9,254 nucleotides of DNA from an uncultured Clostridia bacterium. Lineage in GTDB: Bacteria; Bacillota; Clostridia; Oscillospirales; Acutalibacteraceae. This document shows, piece after piece, positions 1-5,580 of the stretch. The notes beneath the pieces were generated by a model. The model was not told the DNA's origin and made no database searches. It worked only from the letters and a program-made list of their open reading frames with translations. The stretch is taken from NCBI GenBank assembly GCA_947567585.1, contig CANONE010000082.1:1-9254 (forward strand), written 5' to 3'. Numbering within the stretch: the first letter of the stretch is position 1; every line of letters starts with the position of its first letter. The translations under genes were made by a program, and so were the position numbers.

Positions 1-2
1 CA

Positions 3-677
3 TTCAAGAAAATCATGTCAGCTGTTATGGCTGGCGCCATGGTTCTGTCTCTGGGCGTAACCGCTTTTGCTAGCGCTGCTCCCGGCACTATCACTCTTGA
101 GTCTGCCGATCCCTTTGAGCTTCCTGTAACCGGCACCACCGAGGTTCCCGCTATCAAGATCACTGTTCCGGAAACCGTAGGCGTAATTGCTAACCCCTAC
201 AGGCTCACTGTTGACGCGACCTCCATCGGCGGCACTGCCACTGAGGCTGGCCAGATCATCAGCCCTGTTCAGTACATCAAGAATTATTCTAAGGTAGACG
301 TTGACGCTTCTGTGAAGGCTGCTGGTTATGTAACCGGCGAGGTTACCTTCGCTTCCGCCACTGTTGCTGCCGCCGAAAAGACCAAGAAGGCTTATGTTAA
401 CCTCAAGATGGGCACTTGCAATGGCACTGCCGCTCCCACCACCTATAGCAATACCCTGGCTTTGACTGCCACTGAGACCCCCGTTGCTGTAGGCTCCGCC
501 GCTTTGACCATGCTCAAGAGCGCGGATGGAACTACTGTTGGCGCTACCGGCGCTATCGGGTTTACCTTTGAGGGCGACCTGAGCACGGCTCCCGAAGTTG
601 CTTGGACTCCGGACGATACCTTTGGCGCTACTCTGTTCTTCGAGTTCACCTCCAAGGCCAACGCCGCTAATCCGTAA
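3..677 (+). CDS. Secreted protein of unknown family, 5' partial, highly expressed type
   Basis: I do not recognise this family. The frame is open to the left edge and codes Phe-Lys-Lys-Ile just before the first Met (base 15). Those lysines look like the charged start of a signal peptide, so the true start is probably outside the window. The signal peptide continues through a hydrophobic stretch to an AFASA cleavage site (about residue 21 counted from base 15). The mature part, about 200 residues, is rich in Ala, Thr, Val and Gly, has one Cys and no membrane anchor or sorting signal, and looks like a beta-rich extracellular protein. Landmarks are a VPxxxGVIANPY block (about 51-62) and a WTPDDTFGATLFFEFT block (about 197-212). 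Both recur in the next gene, so the two are paralogues. Codon use favours GCT, ACT and GTT, unlike the C/G-ending codons next door, which suggests very high expression. Secretion is well supported; the role (structural surface or matrix protein) is a guess. Confidence 0.8.
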   Translation, partial: FKKIMSAVMAGAMVLSLGVTAFASAAPGTITLESADPFELPVTGTTEVPAIKITVPETVGVIANPYRLTVDATSIGGTATEAGQIISPVQYIKNYSKVDVDASVKAAGYVTGEVTFASATVAAAEKTKKAYVNLKMGTCNGTAAPTTYSNTLALTATETPVAVGSAALTMLKSADGTTVGATGAIGFTFEGDLSTAPEVAWTPDDTFGATLFFEFTSKANAANP

Positions 678-704
678 CATAAACTTCTAAATTAGCCCAA
701 TGTG

Positions 705-726
705 CCGCACGGCTTTTGCCGTGCGG
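705..726 (+). terminator. Perfect 9-bp stem-loop between the two paralogous genes
   Basis: CCGCACGGC, a TTTT loop, and GCCGTGCGG form a perfect GC-rich hairpin 28 bases after the first stop codon. What follows is TTACTTGGTT, not a run of T, so it is a poor intrinsic terminator. It more likely acts as a partial terminator or an mRNA-stabilising 3' end that keeps the upstream message far more abundant than the downstream one. The hairpin is seen directly; its role is inferred. Confidence 0.6.
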
Positions 727-738
727 TTACTTGGTTCC

Positions 739-744
739 AGGAGG
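739..744 (+). promoter_or_regulatory. Ribosome binding site deciding the start at 751
   Basis: AGGAGG lies six bases before ATG at 751. It fixes the start there rather than at an in-frame ATG at 700, which lies just before the intergenic hairpin and would give an N-terminus with no signal peptide. Confidence 0.85.
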
Positions 745-750
745 TTTCTG

Positions 751-1713
751 ATGAAACGAAAACTTTTTTGCCTCTGCCTCTCTCTGGCGCTGCTGGCCAT
801 GCTTTGGCCCGTATCCGCCCAGGATGAGCCAGAGGAATCCGTGCCGGAACCCCCCGCCGCCTCTCAGCCCGCGGAAGACTCCGGCTCCCAGCCCACGCCG
901 CCTCCTGAGCCTGAGAGCCCGCCTGTACCGGAAGAGACCCCCGTGCCTCTGGACCCCCCCTCTGCCTCCCCTTCCGCCCCTCCAACGCCCGCCCCGGAGA
1001 CTGCCGGACCCTCGCCCTCGCCTGAGCCCGGGCCCAGCCAGGAGCCCCAGGGGACCCCAGCCGCCAGCACTATGCCCAGTGTGAGTCCAGCGCCCAGTGT
1101 CAGTCCGGACCCCAGCGCTAGCCCTTCGCCTTCGGAGTCTCCCGCTCCGGACGAAGAACCGCCGGTGATCCGTGTCAGCGTGCCCAACAATGGCCGGGTA
1201 ATTGTAAACCCCTATGGCATGTCCGTCAACGTGGCGGGAACCTCCTCCACCGACCAGATCATCCATCAGGCCCAGTCCTTCACCAATCTGGGGGAAACGC
1301 CCGTCCTTCTCACCGCCACGGCCTTTGGCGAGCTCCCGGAGGGCAGCCATGCGGTTTTCGTCACTGCCCCGCCCCCGCGCCAGGGCCCCCAGCGCGAGGC
1401 TTTCGTCTATGTAGAATTCCAGAATGACCCCGCAGGCTGGTCCGGCAGCTACACCGGCGCCGCCAACCAGCTTCTTGTGACCCCAGAGGGGCAATGGAAA
1501 GATCAGGTTCTGCGCCTGGAGCCGGAAGCACAGGGCTACTTTCGCTTATTTGGCGCTGCCTCCGCCCCCAGTTCCCCCATGTGGACCGCGTCCGACACCA
1601 TCGGCGTCCGCCTGGTGTTCGACTTTACCTGCGTAGAACCGCCTCCCGTTCCCGATGAGACCCCCGCCCCGCAAGCCCCGCCAATGGAATCTTCCAGTGA
1701 AGAGACGGCTTAA
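751..1713 (+). CDS. Secreted proline-rich stalk protein, paralogue of the preceding gene
   Basis: A 320-residue protein of no family I can name. Residues 1-23 are a signal peptide (MKRK, a Leu-rich core, VSA cleavage). Residues 24-137 are a low-complexity stalk rich in Pro, Ser and Glu, with short PSxSP-type repeats near 107-132. Residues about 138-294 form a folded domain homologous to the mature part of the upstream gene. Shared points are a VPxxGxVIxNPY block (144-155), a TxxDQIIxxxQ segment against GQIISPVQ in the neighbour, and a closing WTASDTIGVRLVFDFT block (278-293). The C-terminus is again Pro- and Glu-rich with no sorting motif or membrane helix, so anchoring would be non-covalent or the protein is released. 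It starts 74 bases after its paralogue stops and probably depends on read-through from that gene's promoter. C/G-ending codons suggest lower expression. Secretion and paralogy are well supported; function is unknown. Confidence 0.85.
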   Translation: MKRKLFCLCLSLALLAMLWPVSAQDEPEESVPEPPAASQPAEDSGSQPTPPPEPESPPVPEETPVPLDPPSASPSAPPTPAPETAGPSPSPEPGPSQEPQGTPAASTMPSVSPAPSVSPDPSASPSPSESPAPDEEPPVIRVSVPNNGRVIVNPYGMSVNVAGTSSTDQIIHQAQSFTNLGETPVLLTATAFGELPEGSHAVFVTAPPPRQGPQREAFVYVEFQNDPAGWSGSYTGAANQLLVTPEGQWKDQVLRLEPEAQGYFRLFGAASAPSSPMWTASDTIGVRLVFDFTCVEPPPVPDETPAPQAPPMESSSEETA

Positions 1714-1755
1714 AGCCTATTTGTCCAATGGATAAACGCCGTCTAACCATGCGGG

Positions 1756-1816
1756 TTTTAAAAAAGCCAGCGCCAGCCGGATTTTCCCGGTCTGCACGCT
1801 GGCTCTTCTTTTTAAA
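1756..1816. terminator. Bidirectional intrinsic terminator
   Basis: GCCAGCG (1766-1772) pairs with CGCTGGC (1797-1803), with a smaller CCGG/CCGG pairing inside. TTTTAAAAAA precedes the stem and TCTTCTTTTTAAA follows it, so each strand has a U-run after the hairpin. It sits between convergent genes: the secreted paralogue ending at 1713 and the GH18 gene ending at 1832. Confidence 0.88.
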
Positions 1817-1831
1817 TTCAGAGAGGCTCTA

Positions 1832-2833
1832 CTACCCCAGCTCCTCCCGGATGGCCTGAAGCAGCTGGTGGCTTTTATCGCAGCCGTGCTCCCAGTACAT
1901 CAGCCCCAAAAGACCCTCCTTCTGTATATAGCGGCACTTCAGGGCAATGGCCCAGGGGGATTCATAGCTGATAAACGTGCTCCCGTTCCACAAATAGGCG
2001 GCCTGGGCGTCCTCGTCCCAATGCCTTGTATACCCGCCTTGCTCAACGAATTCCTCCGTTATATCGCTGTAGCAGGGTCCGCCCTCGCCCACGCTCTGCG
2101 CAGGCTGCAAAAGGCCGTTCTTTTCGTCCTGGACCCCGGTCCAGCGCCGGGAATAAAAGGCCGCGCCGATCACCAGCTTCTCTGAAGGAACCCCCGCTTG
2201 CCGGAAAAGCTCCACCATATCCGCTGTATTCGCTCCGCTGGTATCTCCACGGCTGGCATGCAGGGCCGCATGGTGCCCGGCCTGCCGGGTAAAGCCGTTG
2301 CGAAGGTCGTAGGTCATCAGCTGCACATAATCGACAATCTCCGCCACTTTACCCATTTCCGTGCCCTCGATAAAGTACTCTCCCGCGCCCGCAGCGATGG
2401 AAAGGATCTTATCTCCCATCTGCCGCCGCAGCGCTTGCAAAAGCCAAGTAAAGTTTTCCCGGTCCTGGGGGGCGGAGGCAATTTCCGCCTGGCTGCTGCA
2501 AGGGTACTCCCAGTCGATGTCGATGCCGTCCAGCTGGTAGCGCTCCACAGCTTCCCAGCAGGAAACGCTGAAAGCCTCCCGGCCCGCCGGGGTCATGGCC
2601 ATCTCTGAAAAGCCCCCCGCGCCCCAGCCGCCAACAGAAAGCACAATTTTAATCTCCGGGTTCCACTGCCGGAAGGTTTTCGTTAGCTGGATATTGGTTA
2701 GCCCGCTCGTGTCCAGCAGACCATCCTTCACCAAGCCGAAAGCTAGATTTATATGCGTAAGCGACTGTAAATCCTCCTGCGTGAACACTGGCATGGAGGA
2801 ATCCGCCGCGTAGGCTAGGACATATTTTTTCAT
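1832..2833 (-). CDS. Glycoside hydrolase family 18 (chitinase-like), single domain
   Basis: A 333-residue GH18 TIM-barrel enzyme. Members cleave beta-1,4 bonds next to N-acetylglucosamine in chitin, peptidoglycan or N-glycans by substrate-assisted catalysis. Visible motifs are SVGGWG (66-71, the SxGG strand), LDGIDIDWEYP (101-111) with catalytic acid Glu109 and Asp105/Asp107, MTYD (173-176) and a closing GLMYWEHGCD (310-319) carrying the conserved Trp. The length is that of a bare catalytic domain; no LysM, SH3 or carbohydrate-binding module is present. The start at 2833 gives the usual MKKYVLAYA first strand. The frame stays open upstream but codes for nothing family-like there. No signal peptide is seen, so the enzyme is either cytosolic or leaves by another route. 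It lies 197 bases downstream of deoB on the same strand, so shared transcription is possible. The family is secure; the substrate is not. Spore-associated or wall-turnover roles known for some GH18 enzymes are possible but unsupported here. Confidence 0.93.
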   Translation of the reverse strand: MKKYVLAYAADSSMPVFTQEDLQSLTHINLAFGLVKDGLLDTSGLTNIQLTKTFRQWNPEIKIVLSVGGWGAGGFSEMAMTPAGREAFSVSCWEAVERYQLDGIDIDWEYPCSSQAEIASAPQDRENFTWLLQALRRQMGDKILSIAAGAGEYFIEGTEMGKVAEIVDYVQLMTYDLRNGFTRQAGHHAALHASRGDTSGANTADMVELFRQAGVPSEKLVIGAAFYSRRWTGVQDEKNGLLQPAQSVGEGGPCYSDITEEFVEQGGYTRHWDEDAQAAYLWNGSTFISYESPWAIALKCRYIQKEGLLGLMYWEHGCDKSHQLLQAIREELG

Positions 2834-2969
2834 TATCACCACAACCTTTGAATTTGAGACTTTGAGGGCTTTGGGCCGCGCCTGCCGGTCCGGCCGGCAC
2901 TTGGCGTTCTCCAAACCCCCGCCGCTTTTGCAGAAAGAGATGACCCGGGCCGCGCGAAACCATAAAACT

Positions 2970-2998
2970 TTTATACCGGATTTTTCTTGCTCTGTAGC
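2970..2998 (-). promoter_or_regulatory. Weak candidate promoter for the GH18 gene
   Basis: On the minus strand GCTACA and TATAAA are 17 bases apart. The -10 is reasonable and the -35 is poor (3 of 6). It would leave a leader of about 130 bases. The 197-base gap (2834-3030) between deoB and this gene otherwise holds only GC-rich sequence with no clear terminator, so read-through from deoB is an equal alternative. Confidence 0.25.
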
Positions 2999-3030
2999 GT
3001 AAGCCTGCAAGCGTGGACAGCGGCGGGCGG

Positions 3031-4215
3031 TTATATTTTTGAGAGAAGGGAGCGGCCGATGGCGCCTGAGGGCATGGGGACGCTGAAATTATCAGCGATG
3101 GTGGCGCCGATGACGGCAAAGCTTTTTTCCGCCGGCAGCTGGCCGCAGCCGTCCATTCCGGGGGAGTAGAGCAGAAGGGGAACGCGTTCCCGGGTGTGGT
3201 CGGTGCCCTTGAAGGTAGGGTCGTTGCCGTGGTCGGCGGTGATAAGCAGCAGGTCCTCTGTATCCAGCTTTTTCAGCAATTCCCCCAGCTTTTCGTCGAA
3301 ACGCTCCAGCTCGGCGGCATAGCCGTAGGGATCCCGGCGGTGGCCCCAGAGCGCGTCGAAGTCTACCAGATTCACAAAGCATAGGCCGGTAAAGTCCCTG
3401 TCCAGAATGGACAGCGTCTGCTCCATGCCATGGACCGAGCTCTTGGACTTATTGGACTCCGTAAGCCCTTCCCCGTCGAAAATGTCATATATTTTCCCCA
3501 CGGAGATTACGGCAAATCCCGCCTCTTTCAGAGCGTCCAGGCAGGTTTTTCCATAGGGCTTTAGGGCGTAGTCGTGGCGGTTGCTGGTGCGGCGGAACTC
3601 TCCCCGGCGCTTTCCCACATAGGGCCTGGCAATTACCCGGCCCACCCGCCATTCCTCCTTCATGGTAAGCTCCCGGGCAATCTCGCAGCAGCGGTAGAGC
3701 TCGTCAAGGCCGAACGTCTCCTCATTGCCGCAAATTTGCAGCACCGAATCGGCGGAGGTGTAGACGATCATGTGCCCGGCCGCAATCTCTTCCTCGCCCA
3801 GCTCCTCCAAGATCTCCGTGCCGCTGGCGCTTTTATTCCCAATGATTTTCCGCCCTGTCCGCCTGGACAGCTCATCTATCAGTTCCGGAGGGAAACCGGT
3901 CTCGGTAAAGGTCTGAAAGGGTTCGGTGATGCGCAGGCCCATCATCTCCCAGTGGCCGGTCATGGTATCCTTGCCATTGCTGGCCTCTTCCAGCAGCAGG
4001 CGGTAACCCCTGGGATTCCCATGGGCAGGCAGCCCCGCCAGCGGACGAAGATTGGCCAGCCCCAGCTCCCGGAGATGGGGGACGCGCAGCCCGGCAGTCT
4101 GGGCGATGTGGCCTAAGGTGTCGGCCCCCGCGTCGCCGAATTGGTCCGCGTCCGGCATAGCGCCCATGCCCATGGAATCAATGACGATCAGGAAAACCCG
4201 CCGGTAACGCTTCAT
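3031..4215 (-). CDS. deoB: Phosphopentomutase
   Basis: Interconverts ribose 1-phosphate and ribose 5-phosphate (and the deoxy forms), linking nucleoside breakdown to the pentose phosphate pathway; a cytosolic, Mn-dependent member of the alkaline phosphatase superfamily. At 394 residues it has the normal full length. Landmarks are VFLIVIDSMGMGAMPDA at the N-terminus with metal ligand Asp13, GKDTMTGHWE (81-90) holding the phosphorylated Thr, and ITADHGNDP with Asp328 and His329, followed by TDHTRE with His340, the C-terminal metal ligands. The start at 4215 has a purine-rich ribosome binding site (GGGAGGGAAGG) directly upstream. It begins 14 bases after deoD stops, so the two form one operon: DeoD releases (deoxy)ribose 1-phosphate, which is DeoB's substrate. 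No deoC, nucleoside transporter or regulator is in view. No terminator is obvious after the stop. Identification is secure. Confidence 0.97.
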   Translation of the reverse strand: MKRYRRVFLIVIDSMGMGAMPDADQFGDAGADTLGHIAQTAGLRVPHLRELGLANLRPLAGLPAHGNPRGYRLLLEEASNGKDTMTGHWEMMGLRITEPFQTFTETGFPPELIDELSRRTGRKIIGNKSASGTEILEELGEEEIAAGHMIVYTSADSVLQICGNEETFGLDELYRCCEIARELTMKEEWRVGRVIARPYVGKRRGEFRRTSNRHDYALKPYGKTCLDALKEAGFAVISVGKIYDIFDGEGLTESNKSKSSVHGMEQTLSILDRDFTGLCFVNLVDFDALWGHRRDPYGYAAELERFDEKLGELLKKLDTEDLLLITADHGNDPTFKGTDHTRERVPLLLYSPGMDGCGQLPAEKSFAVIGATIADNFSVPMPSGAIGRSLLSKI

Positions 4216-4229
4216 GTCCTTCCCTCCCC

Positions 4230-4946
4230 TTATGCAATTTCTAAGGCCAATTTCATCATATCCTGGAAGCTGGTCTGGCGCTCTTCGGCGGGAAGGGCTT
4301 CCCCGGTGAGAAGAGAGTCAGAAATCGTCAGCAGGCACAGGGCCCGTTTCCCGGCCCGGGCGGCGTTCATATACAGGGCCGCCGCCTCCATTTCCACCGC
4401 CAGGACCCCCATTTTCTGCCAAGCCTCCGCAGCATGGGGATTATCCGAATAAAACACGTCGGAGGAAAGGATATTCCCCGCCACTGTCCGGATGCCCAGC
4501 CGCTCTCCGGCTTGGGCGGCGGCCAGGGCCAGCTGAAAGTCGGCAATGGGCGCGAAAGTTCCCGGCAGCTGGTACTGGGCCGCGTAGTTGGAATCCGTAC
4601 TGGCGCCCACGCCAATAATGACGTCCCGCAGCCGGGCCCGCTGGTTCATGCTTCCGGCGGAGCCAATCCGGATAATCTGCTCTACCCCGTAAAAATGGAA
4701 GAGCTCATAGGTGTAAATACCCACCGAGGGCATTCCCATACCGCCGCCCATGACGGAGACAGTCTTTCCCTGGTATGTGCCGGTAAAAGCCAGCATATTC
4801 CGGACGGTATTGACGCAGACTGGATTTTCCAAATAGGTTTCCGCCACAAACTTCGCCCGAAGCGGGTCGCCGGGCATCAGCACGCTGGGGGCGATCTCTC
4901 CCAGCTTTGCCGCATTGTGAGGAGTAGGAACAGAATGAACGCTCAT
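4230..4946 (-). CDS. deoD: Purine nucleoside phosphorylase, DeoD (hexameric) type
   Basis: Splits purine (deoxy)ribonucleosides with phosphate into free base and (deoxy)ribose 1-phosphate; a cytosolic salvage enzyme. The 238 residues match the bacterial hexameric PNP family. Visible motifs are MPGDPLRAK (24-32, phosphate binding), VMGGGMGMPSVGIYTYEL (65-82), RIGSAGS (93-99), AVEMEAAALY (183-192, ribose contacts) and ISDSLLTGE (208-216), whose Asp210 matches the catalytic Asp204 of the Escherichia coli enzyme. Asp at that place marks the broad-specificity form accepting 6-amino and 6-oxo purines. The start at 4946 follows an AAAGGGAGAAG ribosome binding site. It is the first gene of the deoD-deoB pair and has an extended -10 promoter about 32 bases upstream. 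Nothing is odd in it. Confidence 0.97.
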   Translation of the reverse strand: MSVHSVPTPHNAAKLGEIAPSVLMPGDPLRAKFVAETYLENPVCVNTVRNMLAFTGTYQGKTVSVMGGGMGMPSVGIYTYELFHFYGVEQIIRIGSAGSMNQRARLRDVIIGVGASTDSNYAAQYQLPGTFAPIADFQLALAAAQAGERLGIRTVAGNILSSDVFYSDNPHAAEAWQKMGVLAVEMEAAALYMNAARAGKRALCLLTISDSLLTGEALPAEERQTSFQDMMKLALEIA

Positions 4947-4977
4947 AGTATCTTCTCCCTTTCCTAGTTTTTATATG

Positions 4978-4986
4978 ATTATATCA
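4978..4986 (-). promoter_or_regulatory. Extended -10 promoter of deoD-deoB
   Basis: Minus strand TGATATAAT is a perfect extended -10 (TGn-TATAAT). No good -35 is seen 16-18 bases upstream (ATGGAT or similar), which fits an extended -10 class promoter. Initiation near 4971 would give a leader of about 25 bases. The only other content of the stretch up to 5093 is a weak CCGGC/GCCGG pairing near 5035-5060, which may end the upstream MazG-like gene but lacks a good U-run. Confidence 0.75.
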
Positions 4987-5093
4987 GATTATCCTCAAAA
5001 ATCCATGGAATTTGTGTAACGCGCAAAATGCAATCCCGGCGCTATCCCCTTCGTCCAGCCGGTATCTGCCTGTAATCAAAGGAATTTCGGACT

Positions 5094-5426
5094 CTAGGTA
5101 GGCCAGCGGTTCATGTTGGTGCGGTGCTTGTCCAGGTAGACCTTCTCCAGCTCTTCCGGGGCAATGGAGTAGCAGAGGGCCAGGTCGTTAAAGTACATCA
5201 TTACGTCGCAGAGCTCCTCGATGAAGTGGCGGCGGGTTTCAGGGTCCTCCAAAATGGCCCCGTCCCCCTCCTTCTTGATGATATCCGCCGCCTCCCCTGC
5301 CTCAATCATCATCCAAAGCAGCGTATCCCGGCCTTTTTTGGGAGAGAGCCCTCCCCACCGGGCCTTATACCGTTCCTGAAGCTCCCTCTGTATAGCCTGC
5401 ATTTTATGAAAGCCAAACTCTTCCAT
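5094..5426 (-). CDS. MazG-like nucleotide pyrophosphohydrolase
   Basis: A 110-residue member of the all-alpha NTP pyrophosphohydrolase (MazG/dUTPase-like) superfamily, which hydrolyses nucleoside triphosphates to monophosphate and pyrophosphate, often as house-cleaning or dUTP control. The metal-binding signature is seen as E42-x-x-E45 in IEAGEAADI and E71-x-x-D74 in EELCDVMMYF, separated by about 25 residues, with a C-terminal KHRTNMNRW segment common in this family. It is a single minimal domain with no signal peptide. The start at 5426 follows GGAAGTGGGAGAA. The frame also runs back to a TTG at 5486, but that TTG is part of the -35 box of the promoter, so it cannot be the start. It reads in the same direction as deoD-deoB, about 150 bases upstream, but that pair has its own promoter. 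Family is confident; exact substrate is unknown. Confidence 0.88.
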   Translation of the reverse strand: MEEFGFHKMQAIQRELQERYKARWGGLSPKKGRDTLLWMMIEAGEAADIIKKEGDGAILEDPETRRHFIEELCDVMMYFNDLALCYSIAPEELEKVYLDKHRTNMNRWPT

Positions 5427-5457
5427 TTCTCCCACTTCCTTCCAGAATTCTATAAAA

Positions 5458-5486
5458 ATAGTACCACAAACGCGGCCAGGTGTCAA
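5458..5486 (-). promoter_or_regulatory. Strong SigA-type promoter of the MazG-like gene
   Basis: Minus strand TTGACA (5481-5486), a 17-base spacer and TACTAT (5458-5463), with TGG just before the -10, which makes an extended -10 as well. Initiation near 5451 gives a leader of about 25 bases. It begins 18 bases after the A/T tract of the surface-protein terminator. Confidence 0.9.
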
Positions 5487-5504
5487 TCTTCCGGCCCAGG
5501 GGGG

Positions 5505-5539
5505 AAAAGAAAAGGCGGGGGTCCAGGCGGGCCCCTGCC
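5505..5539 (-). terminator. Intrinsic terminator of the surface-protein gene
   Basis: Minus strand GGCAGGGG (5532-5539) pairs with CCCCCGCC (5514-5521) with one A-C mismatch around a 10-base loop, followed by TTTTCTTTT (5505-5513). It starts 41 bases after the stop codon of the large surface protein and insulates it from the MazG-like promoter. Confidence 0.82.
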
Positions 5540-5580
5540 TCTGATGAGCTAACTACAAATGATCCAATTTCCAGTCAGGA

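Noticed and set aside
18..680. A 220-codon open frame antisense to the first secreted protein
   Set aside because: Ser/Gly-rich shadow caused by the biased Ala/Thr codons of the real gene, which has a signal peptide and a paralogue.
2834..3010. N-terminal extension of the GH18 protein
   Set aside because: The frame is open but codes for Arg/Lys-rich sequence unlike any GH18 start; the family's first strand begins at MKKYVLAYA.
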